From positions 1-63,565 of the forward strand of contig UQDG01000015.1 in NCBI GenBank assembly GCA_900539695.1: DNA of 63,565 bases, given 5' to 3'. A program made the position numbers and the translations under genes. Below the pieces are notes generated by a model. The model was not told the DNA's origin. It searched no databases and was given only the letters and a program-made list of their open reading frames with translations. The DNA is from an uncultured Oscillospiraceae bacterium (GTDB lineage Bacteria > Bacillota > Clostridia > Oscillospirales > Ruminococcaceae). Below are positions 33,297-41,964 of the stretch, piece by piece. Each line of letters starts with the position of its first letter. Position 1 is the stretch's first letter.

Positions 33297-34491
33297 TTTC
33301 CCGATCCTGGTGGCCGATGAGAACGGCAACCGCCTGGTTTATCTGGACAGTGCCGCCACCACCCAGCACCCCAAGCAGGTGCTGGACGCCGTGGTGAACT
33401 ACTATAATAAGGATAACGCCAACCCCCATCGCGGCGTGTACGAGCTGGCCATGCGTGCCACCGACGCCCACGAGGGCGCTCGTCACACCGTAGCCACGTT
33501 CTTTAACGCCAAGGATGACGAGATCGTCTTTACCCAGAACACCACCGAGGCGCTGAACCTGGTGGCCTACAGCTACGGCATGCACTTTCTGCATGAGGGC
33601 GATGAAATCGTCATCTCGGTGGCTGAGCATCACTCCAACCTGGTGCCCTGGCAGCGCGTGGCCGAAGCCACCGGCGCAAAGCTGGTGTATATGTACCCCG
33701 GTAAGGACGGCCGCCTGACGCTGGACGAACTGGATAAGAAAATTACCGCCAAGACCAAGCTGGTCGGCATTGCAATGGTCTCCAATGTGCTGGGCCTGCG
33801 CGCCCCCGTGGAGGAGATCGTCAAGCGCGCCCACGCCGTGGGCGCTGTGGTGGTGCTGGACTGCGCCCAGAGCGCACCCCACACCCCCGTAGACGTGAAG
33901 AAGCTGGACGTGGATTTCGCAGCCTGCTCCGCTCACAAGCTGTACGCCCCCATGGGCATGGGCGCCTTGTACGCCCGCGCCGAGCTGCTGGAGAAGATGC
34001 CCCCGTTCCTGAGCGGCGGCGATATGATCGGCGCTGTGCATGAGCACAAGGCCACCTGGGCCGAAGGCCCCCGCAAGTTCGAGGCCGGTACCCGCAACGT
34101 CGGCGGCGAGGTCGGCTTTGCCGCCGCCATCGAGTATATGAACAACATCGGCTGGGAGGCTATGGAAGCCCACGAGTATATGCTGCTGAACCGTATGCTG
34201 TCCGGCATGCGTGCTATGCCCTGGCTGACCGTTTACGGCGAGCCAGTGGCCGATGGCCGCTACGGCGTCGTCAGCTTCAACGTCAACGATGTGCATCCCC
34301 ACGATGTGGCGACCATTCTGGATGCGGGCGGCGTAGCCGTGCGCGCCGGTCACCACTGTGCCCAGCCTTTGATGGAGTACCTGGGCATCGGCAGCTGCTG
34401 CCGCGCCAGCGTGGCAATCTACAACACCGCCGAGGATGTGGATGCCCTGCTGGAAAATCTTGAAAATGTACGAAAGGTGATGGGCCTGTGA
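33277..34491 (+). CDS. sufS: Cysteine desulfurase SufS
   Basis: About 404 residues, a group-II PLP cysteine desulfurase that delivers sulfur through SufU. Motifs are YLDSAATTQHPKQVLD, TQNTTEALNLVAYSYG, the cofactor lysine in AACSAHKLYAPMGMGALY, and the active cysteine in VRAGHHCAQPLMEYLGI. ATG codons lie at 33,274 and 33,277; GGAGG is better spaced for the second. A longer frame from 33,199 would overlap sufD extensively. The stop overlaps the GTG of sufU. Confidence 0.96.
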   Translation: MNNWTADFPILVADENGNRLVYLDSAATTQHPKQVLDAVVNYYNKDNANPHRGVYELAMRATDAHEGARHTVATFFNAKDDEIVFTQNTTEALNLVAYSYGMHFLHEGDEIVISVAEHHSNLVPWQRVAEATGAKLVYMYPGKDGRLTLDELDKKITAKTKLVGIAMVSNVLGLRAPVEEIVKRAHAVGAVVVLDCAQSAPHTPVDVKKLDVDFAACSAHKLYAPMGMGALYARAELLEKMPPFLSGGDMIGAVHEHKATWAEGPRKFEAGTRNVGGEVGFAAAIEYMNNIGWEAMEAHEYMLLNRMLSGMRAMPWLTVYGEPVADGRYGVVSFNVNDVHPHDVATILDAGGVAVRAGHHCAQPLMEYLGIGSCCRASVAIYNTAEDVDALLENLENVRKVMGL

Positions 34492-34949
34492 ACCTGAACG
34501 AACTGTATACCCAGATCATTACCGAGAACAGCCGCAGCAAAGAAAACCGCCACCCCGTGCCGGGTGCTACCCACAGCCTGGAGGGCGTCAACCCCAGCTG
34601 CGGCGATGACATCACCCTGCAGCTGCGGGTGAAGGATGGCAAGATCGAGGATGCCGGCTTCATCGGCAGCGGATGCGCCATCTCCCAGGCATCGGCTTCG
34701 CTGATGATCGACCTGGTCAAAGGCCGCACGGTCGAGGATGCCCGCCGCCTGATCTCCCTCTATTTCCAGATGATCAAGGGCAAGATCACCCCCGAAGAAC
34801 TGGACGACCTTGAGGACGTGGCCGCCCTGCAGGGCATCGCCCACGTGCCCGCCCGCGTAAAATGCGCAGTGCTGGCCTGGCACACCCTGGAGGAAGCCCT
34901 GGACGGCGAAGGCAAGACTGACAAAGTTACCACCGAGGATGCCGAGTAA
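34488..34949 (+). CDS. sufU: SUF sulfur-transfer protein SufU
   Basis: 153 residues, an IscU-fold zinc protein that accepts persulfide sulfur from SufS in Firmicutes. The zinc/transfer ligands are visible: NPSCGDDI, the Cys of GSGCAISQAS and RVKCAVLAWHTLEEAL. The ~20-residue insertion typical of SufU (region DLVKGRTVEDARRLISLYFQ) is present. It starts at GTG inside sufS and ends the operon before a strong terminator. Confidence 0.95.
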   Translation: MNLNELYTQIITENSRSKENRHPVPGATHSLEGVNPSCGDDITLQLRVKDGKIEDAGFIGSGCAISQASASLMIDLVKGRTVEDARRLISLYFQMIKGKITPEELDDLEDVAALQGIAHVPARVKCAVLAWHTLEEALDGEGKTDKVTTEDAE

Positions 34950-34970
34950 ATTTTTATAATGACATAAAAT

Positions 34971-35006
34971 AAGCGGCAGAGCGTAAAAACTCTGCCGCTT
35001 GTTTTA
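34971..35006 (+). terminator. Terminator of the suf operon
   Basis: AAGCGGCAGAG (34,971-34,981) pairs with CTCTGCCGCTT (34,990-35,000) and is followed by GTTTTAGCTT. Confidence 0.88.
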
Positions 35007-35035
35007 GCTTGTGGGTAAAAATGCGAATGTCATAT

Positions 35036-35065
35036 GTAGGGGTCGATGCTTGCATCCGCCCCTAC
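35036..35065. repeat. Dispersed 30-bp palindrome (GTAGGGG...CCCCTAC)
   Basis: GTAGGGGTCGATGC with TTGCATCCGCCCCTAC forms an almost perfect palindrome. Related copies lie at 36,187 and 59,581, with a half-copy near 29,798. Confidence 0.75.
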
Positions 35066-35082
35066 AGCAGTCATGCGATGAG

Positions 35083-36000
35083 TTACTGATTTCCAAACAC
35101 GCCGTTCTGGTAATCGCTTTCCGAAATCATCCGGCTCCGGTCCACCAGCCACATGCCATCCTGCCATACGGCCTGGATGGTGTAGTAATCCGTGGCGGTC
35201 TCTGCCTCGCCGGTGGTGTCGTTCACGGCCTCGTAGCTGGCGGCGGCGTTCACGGTCACGGTGTTGTCGCCGTACTCAATGTGTTCGGTATCGCACACCA
35301 TGTCGGACTTGTCCAGCGTAAAGGTCACTGCGCCGGTGGCCCCGCTCTTGATGCCGGCGGACAGGCTCTGGCTGTGCAGCTCGGTCACATAGCGCAGCTC
35401 GGCGGGGTCGGCGGCGTTGGCGGCACGCAGGTAGGCGCGGTAGTACACCGTCAGCATGGCGTCCAGATATTCCTCATCGGGCTTGGCGTAGCCGTCAGCC
35501 TCACATGGCACAAAGGTGCCAAAGGCGGCGTTCTCGTTGCTGGGCTTGGACACCAGCGCCAGCGCCGTGCGGTAGCCGTCCCCCTCGGGCGAAACCACCC
35601 GCAGCAGGGTGTCGGTGCGGGTCAGGGCACTGCGGGCCATGTAGTAGCGGCCGGTGTCGCTGGTGCCGTGTGGCTGCTCTGCGCCGTCAACCGTCAGCGT
35701 AAAGGTGATGTTGGTGGGCAGGTTGTCCAGATAAAAACGGTCGGCTTCGTCCAGCACCAGCCCGGCGGATTCCGGTGTGGTCTCGGCCGGGACCTGAATG
35801 TCTGCGGGCAGGGTGACGGGCTTGTGCAGGGCAAAGTACACGACCACCACCGCCACGGCGCAAAGCAGCACCACGGGCACCCATGGGGGCAGCCTGCGCC
35901 GTGCCGCGCCGGTTGGGCCGGACAGCGGATTGCCGCAGACCGGGCAGGTCTTGCGGTCGGGCTGGGTGATAGGCGAATTGCAGTGCGGGCAGCGTTTCAT
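35083..36000 (-). CDS. Zinc-ribbon single-pass membrane protein of unknown function
   Basis: 305 residues. The N-terminus has a double CxxC zinc ribbon (CPHCNSPITQPDRKTCPVCG), followed by a basic stretch and one transmembrane helix (about 40-58, VPVVLLCAVAVVVVYF). An extracytoplasmic part of about 245 residues ends in an NTF2/TcaA-like tail (YYTIQAVWQDGMWLVDRSRM). The start at 36,000 follows AGGAGGGG. Similar zinc-ribbon/TM proteins in Firmicutes are thought to be envelope sensors, but I do not recognise a specific family. It is transcribed convergently with suf. Confidence 0.7.
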   Translation of the reverse strand: MKRCPHCNSPITQPDRKTCPVCGNPLSGPTGAARRRLPPWVPVVLLCAVAVVVVYFALHKPVTLPADIQVPAETTPESAGLVLDEADRFYLDNLPTNITFTLTVDGAEQPHGTSDTGRYYMARSALTRTDTLLRVVSPEGDGYRTALALVSKPSNENAAFGTFVPCEADGYAKPDEEYLDAMLTVYYRAYLRAANAADPAELRYVTELHSQSLSAGIKSGATGAVTFTLDKSDMVCDTEHIEYGDNTVTVNAAASYEAVNDTTGEAETATDYYTIQAVWQDGMWLVDRSRMISESDYQNGVFGNQ

Positions 36001-36186
36001 AGCGGTCCCCTCCTTTTTTACGTTGGCCGATGCCGTAAACTTTGCACAGCATGGCTGTTTGTACTCCGAGTATATCGACCGAGAGATGCTTTGTCAACCG
36101 TCTTTTTTGGAAAAAACACACGGGCACGGGCGTATAAATTTGCCCCGCAGACGGGTGGTGTGATATAATAGAGAACACATTCACCC

Positions 36187-36218
36187 CGTGGGGGCCGATG
36201 CTTGCATCTGCCCGCGGA
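36187..36218. repeat. Dispersed palindrome, second copy
   Basis: GTGGGGGCCGATGCTTGCAT followed by CTGCCCGCGGAC; same core (GGCCGATGC/TGCATC) as the copy at 35,036, with more mismatches. Confidence 0.6.
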
Positions 36219-36267
36219 CACATTACCCATCCGCCCGTGTGTTATTATAAATTTAAAGGAGACTCCC

Positions 36268-36990
36268 ATGCCCAACCGCCGCTTTTTTACCGCCAACCAG
36301 CTCAAGGCTATCGCCCTGTTCTGCATGCTGCTGGACCACATGTGGGCCACCATCGTGCCCGGCCGGGAATGGATGACCTGCGTGGGGCGCATCGCGTTCC
36401 CCATCTTTGCCTTCGAGCTGGCCCAGGGCTATACCCACACCCACGACCTGCGCGCCTACGCCAAGCGGCTGCTGTTGCTGGCCGTCGTGTCCGAGGTGCC
36501 CTTTGATATGGTGGCGGGCGGCACGTACTTTTACCCCTGGCATCAGAATGTGGCCTGGACGCTGCTGGCCGGGCTGTGGGCCTGCCATTGCGCCGATCGC
36601 TGCCGTACCGCACCCACTCTGCCGGAAAAACTACCGCCCCTGTTGGGTCTGCTGGCGGCCTTACTGCTGCCCGGCCTGCTGCTGACGGATTACGGCACAG
36701 CGGGAGTCGTCATCATCCTGCTGTTCCGGCTCACCCGCGGGGGCGGCTGGCGCAGCTGCCTCGCCCAGGCAGTGGGACTGTTCGTGGTCAGCCAGTACAT
36801 GCTCATCGGCCAGGTGTATCTGGTCGGCCCCTTTGAAATCCAGCAGGAGTGCTTCGCCCTGCTGGCACTGCCGCTTATCTGGCTCTACAACGGCCAACAT
36901 GGCCGCAAAAACAAGGCCCTGCAACACGCCGCCTACGCGTTCTACCCCGCGCACCTGCTGGTGCTTGGCATGCTGTTTATGGCAAAGTAG
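36268..36990 (+). CDS. TraX-family membrane protein
   Basis: 240 residues with about eight hydrophobic helices. It begins NQLKAIALFCMLLDHMWATI, with CVGRIAFPIFAFELAQGY and SEVPFDMVAGG, all hallmarks of the TraX family. In the F plasmid TraX acetylates pilin; chromosomal clostridial homologues are common and of unknown function, probably acyltransferases. The start at 36,268 has AAAGGAGA before it. It stands alone and is followed by a terminator. Confidence 0.85.
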   Translation: MPNRRFFTANQLKAIALFCMLLDHMWATIVPGREWMTCVGRIAFPIFAFELAQGYTHTHDLRAYAKRLLLLAVVSEVPFDMVAGGTYFYPWHQNVAWTLLAGLWACHCADRCRTAPTLPEKLPPLLGLLAALLLPGLLLTDYGTAGVVIILLFRLTRGGGWRSCLAQAVGLFVVSQYMLIGQVYLVGPFEIQQECFALLALPLIWLYNGQHGRKNKALQHAAYAFYPAHLLVLGMLFMAK

Positions 36991-37017
36991 GAGAAAATCC
37001 ACCCTTTCTGCATTAAA

Positions 37018-37043
37018 GACTCCCCCCAAGGGGAGCTTTTTTA
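37018..37043 (+). terminator. Terminator of the TraX-like gene
   Basis: CTCCCC-CCAA-GGGGAG followed by CTTTTTTATT. Confidence 0.8.
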
Positions 37044-37050
37044 TTCGCGC

Positions 37051-38547
37051 TTACTTTACCCGCTCCATGTACTCTCTCACCACTGCAGCATCCTCAAACG
37101 GGACTTTTCTCCCGTCACGGTCGATTGTTGTCTCATGCCCTTTGCCTAATACCGCGAGGATATCCCCTTCACGCCCAAGCCCCAGGGCGTACAGCAGCGC
37201 ATCACGGCGGTTGGGGATCTCCACGCACGCCGCCCCGTTCTGCACCCGGCCCATCCCGGCGCGGATGTCAGCAAAAATATCTTCCAACGGTTCGCCCCGG
37301 CTGTTGTCCTCGGTCACGATGCAAAGATCGGCCAGGCGGGCGCAGGCTTCGCCCATGCCGGTGCGCCGTAAACGGCTTCGCCCGCCGCCGCACCCGAACA
37401 CTGTGATCAGCTGCCGGGGATGGTACGCCCGCAGGGCCGTCAGCACGCTTTCTGCCGCCGCGGCGTTGTGGGCGTAGTCCAGCACCACCGTAAAGGGCGC
37501 GGGGCAGGGAACCACCTCGCACCGGCCCCGTACCACCGCGCCTCGCAGCCCGGCCTGCATAGCCGCCACCGGCACGCCCAGCACGCCCGCCGCCGCAAGG
37601 GCTGCCAGTGCATCCTGTACGCTGAACGCCCCGGGCATCGGCACGGTGAAATCCGCCATCCGCCCGCCGGGCAGCCGCACGGTGAAATCGGTAGCCAGCG
37701 CATCCGCCTTGCGCCGCGGCGTAAACCCCGGCAGGGTCAGCCAATCCGCCGGCGCAGCGATGCCATACCGTACCACCCGGCAGCTGTGGCCTTCCAAAAT
37801 GGCGGGCGTTTCCCGGTCGTCGGCGTTCACCACGCCTACTTTGCAGCGGCGGAACAGCACGCTTTTCCAGGCGCGGTACTCGGCATAGCTGGCATGCTCG
37901 CCGGGGCCGATGTGGTCCGGCGACAAATTGGTAAACACACCTACGTCAAATTCAATGCCGCCTACCCGGTCCATCTTCAGCCCCAGGCTGGAAACTTCCA
38001 TCACACAGGCGTCGCAGCCGTCGTCGGCCATGTCGCGCAAAATATGCTGCAGATCGCAGCTTTCGGGGGTGGTGTAACCCAGTGTGTGCCGCTGCCCCGG
38101 CCACACTGCGCCGTTGGTGCCAATGCATCCCACCCGCCGCCCAGCTGCCGTCAGCACCGCTGCCAGCAGGTGGGCAGTGGTCGTCTTGCCCTTGGTGCCC
38201 GTGATGCCGATCATCGTCATCCGCCGCGCGGGATACCCATACAGCCGCGATGCCATCAGCGCCAGCACCCGGCGAGCCTTGCCCGGCTCCGCCTGCACCA
38301 GAGCCGGGCTGCAGGACCGGGAAAATTCAAAATTGGGGAGTGTGCCCTCAAACACCAGCACCGCCGCCCCGGCTGCCGCGGCCGCGTGGGCAAAGCGTCG
38401 GCCGTCGGTGTGCTGCCCCGGCAGGCAGACGAATACGCACCCGGGCGTCACAGAGCGGGAGTCACAGCAAATGGCGTTCACCTCGATGTCGCTGCGGCCC
38501 TGCACAAGGGTGCAGTCCAGATCTTCCAGCAGGCGGCAAAGCATCAT
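37051..38547 (-). CDS. murE: UDP-MurNAc-tripeptide synthetase MurE
   Basis: 499 residues; adds the third amino acid to UDP-MurNAc-L-Ala-D-Glu in peptidoglycan synthesis. N-terminal Mur ligase domain (CCDSRSVTPGCVFVCLPG), ATP loop GITGTKGKTTTAHLLAAVL, the substrate/Mg region TTPESCDL and MEVSSLGLKMDRVGG, and TNLSPDH. The C-terminal domain has DYAHN and the specificity loop reading TEDNSRGEPLEDI. Meso-DAP enzymes have DNPR and lysine enzymes usually DNPA, so DNSR keeps the DAP-type Arg with Pro replaced. Start 38,547 follows GAGGG. It is isolated from other mur genes. Confidence 0.92.
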   Translation of the reverse strand: MMLCRLLEDLDCTLVQGRSDIEVNAICCDSRSVTPGCVFVCLPGQHTDGRRFAHAAAAAGAAVLVFEGTLPNFEFSRSCSPALVQAEPGKARRVLALMASRLYGYPARRMTMIGITGTKGKTTTAHLLAAVLTAAGRRVGCIGTNGAVWPGQRHTLGYTTPESCDLQHILRDMADDGCDACVMEVSSLGLKMDRVGGIEFDVGVFTNLSPDHIGPGEHASYAEYRAWKSVLFRRCKVGVVNADDRETPAILEGHSCRVVRYGIAAPADWLTLPGFTPRRKADALATDFTVRLPGGRMADFTVPMPGAFSVQDALAALAAAGVLGVPVAAMQAGLRGAVVRGRCEVVPCPAPFTVVLDYAHNAAAAESVLTALRAYHPRQLITVFGCGGGRSRLRRTGMGEACARLADLCIVTEDNSRGEPLEDIFADIRAGMGRVQNGAACVEIPNRRDALLYALGLGREGDILAVLGKGHETTIDRDGRKVPFEDAAVVREYMERVK

Positions 38548-38629
38548 AGGGCATCCCTCGCTTTCCCTCCATACTATGCACAATTTCGCCGTTGTAACCC
38601 TGGGTTGCAGGTTTGCCAAGCCCGCTTAC

Positions 38630-38658
38630 TGGACTTTTTGCACCCTGCCTGCTACAAT
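38630..38658 (+). promoter_or_regulatory. Promoter of the XRE-membrane regulator
   Basis: TGGACT (38,630-38,635), 17-base spacer, TACAAT (38,653-38,658), 24 bases before the start codon. Confidence 0.55.
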
Positions 38659-38682
38659 AGTTGAAAAAAGGAGGTGGCCGCC

Positions 38683-39855
38683 ATGACACTGGGCCAAAAC
38701 TTGCAGGCTGCCCGCAAGGCCAAAGGCCTGAGCCAGGAGACCCTGGCCGAACAGATCGGCGTCAGCCGCCAGGCGCTGGGCAAGTGGGAGAAGGACACTG
38801 CCCTGCCCGGCCTGGATAACTTGCAGGCCGCCGCCCAGGTGTTGGGCGTGTCGGTGGACACACTGCTGGGTACCGAGGCCGCCGGCCCTGCCCCGGCGGT
38901 CACGCTGGACGCCATGCGTGACCTGCTGGCCGCCCGCGATGCCGAGCAGCGCAAGCACCGCCGCTTGTGGGGCCTGCTGGGGGCCGCTGCGGCTGTTGTG
39001 GTGGTACTGTTGCTGGTGGTGCAAAACCTTGCGTATCAGCGAAAAATGCAAAGCCTGACCGACAGCTACGCCATGCTGCAATCCCAGTTAAGCAGCACTA
39101 CCGCCGATTTGAGCACCCGCATGGACGAATTGCAGGATGCCGTGCGGCAAGGCAAATCCACTGTGCTGGAATGGCGCTGGGTGCCAGTTGATAAACTGCA
39201 TAGGGACGTGCAAAGCAGCTGGATGCCTGTGCTGGTGCAGGTCACGCCCAGCGAGAGTACCACAGGCATGACCGCACGGCTCTCGGTCACCTACGGCGAC
39301 ACCACCGAGCTGCACGATATGGGCGTGCTGGCCGGGGACATCTACCAGGCGCAGCTGGTGTTTACCGTGGGCCAGACCTACGACCTGACCATACAGTGGA
39401 CGACCGCCGACGGTACCGCTGCCAACGAAAAACTGGGCACCGTGGACTTTACCGCCACCCAGACCGAGCCGGAGCTGGCCTGGTGTAGGATAGGCAACAC
39501 CCTGGACTACGGCTATTACATCAACCGCAGCGGCAATAAAAAGTACCTGGAATTGAGCTGCTACCCCGTGGAAGTGGAACTGACCGTGCCTAACTGGATG
39601 AAAATTGCCGATGTAACGCTGGAACTGCGCACGGGCGAGGAAGGCGAACCGCTGGCCACCGCCCAGCTGGCCGCAGACGACTGGTACAGCTCTGGAGAGG
39701 AAACCATGATGCACGCCGTCTGGAACGGTACCTTTTATAAAGACGATGGCCCCAATAAATGGTTGTACGCCGACGGACAGCCTTTCTACCGCGCCATCGT
39801 GACCGACGCCACCAGCACCACCTGGACCTTTGAGGTGCCGTTGCAAAAGAAATAG
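38683..39855 (+). CDS. Membrane-anchored XRE-family HTH protein
   Basis: 390 residues. An N-terminal helix-turn-helix (about 1-60: AARKAKGLSQETLAEQIG, SRQALGKWEKDTALPG) is followed by a linker, one transmembrane helix (about 98-117), a short coiled coil (about 125-160) and an extracytoplasmic beta-rich region without a recognised domain. The arrangement implies a DNA-binding protein whose activity is set by something sensed outside. The start ATG at 38,683 has AAGGAGG 8 bases before it. No obvious operator palindrome is seen in its own short promoter. Divergent from murE, which could be a target; this is inference. Confidence 0.8.
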   Translation: MTLGQNLQAARKAKGLSQETLAEQIGVSRQALGKWEKDTALPGLDNLQAAAQVLGVSVDTLLGTEAAGPAPAVTLDAMRDLLAARDAEQRKHRRLWGLLGAAAAVVVVLLLVVQNLAYQRKMQSLTDSYAMLQSQLSSTTADLSTRMDELQDAVRQGKSTVLEWRWVPVDKLHRDVQSSWMPVLVQVTPSESTTGMTARLSVTYGDTTELHDMGVLAGDIYQAQLVFTVGQTYDLTIQWTTADGTAANEKLGTVDFTATQTEPELAWCRIGNTLDYGYYINRSGNKKYLELSCYPVEVELTVPNWMKIADVTLELRTGEEGEPLATAQLAADDWYSSGEETMMHAVWNGTFYKDDGPNKWLYADGQPFYRAIVTDATSTTWTFEVPLQKK

Positions 39856-39895
39856 GACACCTGAAATAAATATCAGAAAAAATTGAAAAAAGTTG

Positions 39896-39924
39896 TTGAC
39901 AAATGCGCCCATGATTGCTATAAT
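39896..39924 (+). promoter_or_regulatory. Consensus promoter of the tRNA cluster
   Basis: TTGACA (39,896-39,901), 17-base spacer, TATAAT (39,919-39,924); a perfect match, as expected for tRNA genes. Confidence 0.92.
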
Positions 39925-39966
39925 ATCATTCGCAGCGTGCCCCATGGACAGGGCAAGAACCGCTAT

Positions 39967-40040
<74 letters not shown>

Positions 40041-40045
40041 TTTAT

Positions 40046-40120
40046 GGTGCCTATGGCGCAGTTGGTTAGCGCGCCAGATTGTGGCTCTGGAGGCCGAGAG
40101 TTCGAATCTCTCTAGGCACC
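40046..40120 (+). tRNA. tRNA-His(GTG)
   Basis: Anticodon stem CCAGA/TCTGG with loop TTGTGGC (GTG, codons CAC/CAU). The 5' G at 40,046 can serve as the G-1 typical of tRNA-His, opposite C73. The following bases 40,121-40,123 read CCA, so CCA appears encoded. Confidence 0.95.
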
Positions 40121-40125
40121 CCACC

Positions 40126-40165
40126 AAAGACCGTACAGTGATACACGCTGCGCGGTCTTTTCTTT
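40126..40165 (+). terminator. Terminator between tRNA-His and tRNA-Gln
   Basis: AAAGACCG pairs with CGGTCTTT across a 19-base loop and runs into TTTTCTTT. It may attenuate transcription between the tRNAs. Confidence 0.6.
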
Positions 40166-40169
40166 ATAA

Positions 40170-40241
40170 TGGGCCGTCGCCAAGCGGTAAGGCAGAGGAC
40201 TTTGACTCCTCCATCCGTCGGTTCAAATCCGGCCGGCCCAA
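40170..40241 (+). tRNA. tRNA-Gln(TTG)
   Basis: 72 nt. Acceptor stem TGGGCCG/CGGCCCA, anticodon stem GAGGA/TCCTC with loop CTTTGAC (TTG, codon CAA), T loop GTTCAAATC; CCA encoded at 40,242-40,244. Confidence 0.95.
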
Positions 40242-40244
40242 CCA

Positions 40245-40279
40245 CGCATCCCCATAAAAAGGGGATGCGCTTTTTATTA
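40245..40279 (+). terminator. Terminator of the tRNA cluster
   Basis: CGCATCCCC (40,245-40,253) pairs with GGGGATGCG (40,261-40,269), then CTTTTTATT. Confidence 0.9.
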
Positions 40280-40384
40280 TAATTTTTTGTTTGCAAGGGA
40301 TATTTTTAGGCCGGATTTGAACAGCCCGCGCCCCGTGCATACCCCGCCCACCAGCCGGGCATACTACGGGCGGAGGTGTTTTGT

Positions 40385-40681
40385 ATGTCTTATCTGGATT
40401 GCGCGCAGTATGATTGCTGCCATAACAAGGCGGGCTGCTGCTGCCTGAACGACATCAAGGTCCATCACACCGGCGAGAGTAATGCCGTCTGCAGCAGTTA
40501 CCGCAACAGCGAGGGCTATGGCAACGTTGCCACCGACAACCAGCCTGCAAGCCCCGAGACCGAGATTGCCTGCGACGACCGCGGCTGCCGCCACCAGCAG
40601 GGGCTTTGCTGCTGCGCCAGCCATGTCAGCGTGGACACCTGCAGCTGTGGCCCCGCCTGCGCTACACGGGCGCCAAGATAA
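40385..40681 (+). CDS. Small Cys-rich protein with two DUF1540-like motifs
   Basis: 98 residues with 20 cysteines. Two similar halves, LDCAQYDCCHNKAGCCCLND followed by IKVHH, and EIACDDRGCRHQQGLCCCAS followed by HVSVDTC, each resemble the DUF1540 pattern of a CxxxxCxxN...C cluster ending in a beta strand. The cysteine spacing suggests metal binding, probably zinc or iron. The ATG at 40,385 follows GGAGG. It is monocistronic with its own terminator. The function of DUF1540 proteins is unknown. Confidence 0.7.
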   Translation: MSYLDCAQYDCCHNKAGCCCLNDIKVHHTGESNAVCSSYRNSEGYGNVATDNQPASPETEIACDDRGCRHQQGLCCCASHVSVDTCSCGPACATRAPR

Positions 40682-40694
40682 CCGCAAACTGCGC

Positions 40695-40733
40695 AAAAAG
40701 GCTTCCCTTATGGAACGGGGAAGCCTTTTTGTG
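40695..40733 (+). terminator. Terminator of the Cys-rich gene
   Basis: AAAAAGGCTTCCC pairs with GGGGAAGCCTTTTT. Confidence 0.9.
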
Positions 40734-40742
40734 TGCTTTTAG

Positions 40743-40771
40743 TTGCGAAACACCGCATTTCGTTGTATAAT
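40743..40771 (+). promoter_or_regulatory. Promoter of the glycan operon
   Basis: TTGCGA (40,743-40,748), 17-base spacer, TATAAT (40,766-40,771). No other strong promoter was noticed inside the operon. Confidence 0.75.
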
Positions 40772-40846
40772 AAGACGATATAGTAGGTCTTGTGCGCCCA
40801 TGCGTGGGTGCTGTACTATAAATTTGACGAAACGAGGCGTTTTATT

Positions 40847-41962
40847 ATGGCTGCACAGCCCATCACCGTGCCTTTTGTCTCTTTCCGCCCCATGGAGCGG
40901 GAACTGGATGCCGATCTGCGCGCGGCTTTTGCCCGCGTGCTGGACAACAGCTGGTATATCGAGGGCAAAGAAGATGCCGCTTTTGAAGCCGCCTTTGCCG
41001 ATTACTGCGGCGCAAAATACTGCGTCGGCTGCGGCAACGGCCTGGATGCCCTGGTGCTTATTTTAAAAGCGCTGGGCATCGGCCCAGGAGACGAGGTTAT
41101 CGTGCCATCCAACACCTTTATTGCCACCGTGCTGGCTATCTCCTACGCCGGGGCAACGCCGGTCTTTGTGGAGCCGGTGCTGGCCAGCTACAACATCGAT
41201 CCCGCCTGTATCGAGGCGGCCATCACAGAGAAGACCAAGGCTATCATGGCTGTGCACCTCTACGGCCAGTGCGCCGACATGGACCCTATTTTGGAGATCG
41301 CCCGTGCCCACGGCCTGAAGGTCGTCGAGGATGCAGCCCAGGCTCACGGCGCCACCTACAAGGGCCGCCGCGCAGGCAGTTTGGGCGATGCCGCCGGGTT
41401 CAGCTTTTACCCCGGCAAAAACCTGGGCGCCCTGGGCGATGCCGGCTGCGTGACCACCAGCGACAAGGCCCTGGCCGAGAAGATCCGCGCCCTGGGCAAC
41501 TACGGCAGCGACTACAAGTACCATCATATTTATAAAGGCCAGAACTCCCGCCTGGATGAGATGCAGGCGGCTTTCCTGGCGGCTAAGCTGCCCCACCTGG
41601 ACGCGATGAACGCCCAGCGCCGCACCATTGCCGCCCGCTATTTTGCTGAGATCACCAACCCCGCCGTGACCCTGCCCACTGTGATGCCGGGCTGTGAGCA
41701 TGTATTCCACATCTTCGCCGTGCGCTGCAAAAACCGTGATGCACTGGAAAAACATCTCAACGAACGCGGCGTCGGCACCAACAAGCATTATCCCACGCCT
41801 ATCCATCTGCAGGGCGCCTACAAAGAACTGGGCATCCCCGCCGGTGCGCTGCCCCTGGCTGAAGAAATCTCCGCCACGGAGTTGAGCCTGCCCATGTACT
41901 ACGGTATGACCGAGGAACAGGTAACCGCTGTTATCGACGCCGTGAACAGCTTTAAGGAGTAA
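40847..41962 (+). CDS. DegT/DnrJ/EryC1/StrS sugar aminotransferase (FdtB/QdtB-like)
   Basis: 371 residues; a PLP enzyme that converts a keto-sugar nucleotide to an amino sugar. Features are the substrate loop [20 protein letters not shown], the aspartate of [11 protein letters not shown], and the cofactor lysine in [16 protein letters not shown]. The operon also encodes a 3,4-ketoisomerase (45,416) and a hexapeptide acyltransferase (45,840). The likely reaction is therefore amination of dTDP-3-keto-6-deoxyhexose to dTDP-3-amino-3,6-dideoxyhexose. Glucose or galactose configuration cannot be told. The start at 40,847 is chosen over an upstream frame by its GAGG site. First gene of the operon. 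Confidence 0.88.
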   Translation: MAAQPITVPFVSFRPMERELDADLRAAFARVLDNSWYIEGKEDAAFEAAFADYCGAKYCVGCGNGLDALVLILKALGIGPGDEVIVPSNTFIATVLAISYAGATPVFVEPVLASYNIDPACIEAAITEKTKAIMAVHLYGQCADMDPILEIARAHGLKVVEDAAQAHGATYKGRRAGSLGDAAGFSFYPGKNLGALGDAGCVTTSDKALAEKIRALGNYGSDYKYHHIYKGQNSRLDEMQAAFLAAKLPHLDAMNAQRRTIAARYFAEITNPAVTLPTVMPGCEHVFHIFAVRCKNRDALEKHLNERGVGTNKHYPTPIHLQGAYKELGIPAGALPLAEEISATELSLPMYYGMTEEQVTAVIDAVNSFKE

Positions 41963-41964
41963 CC

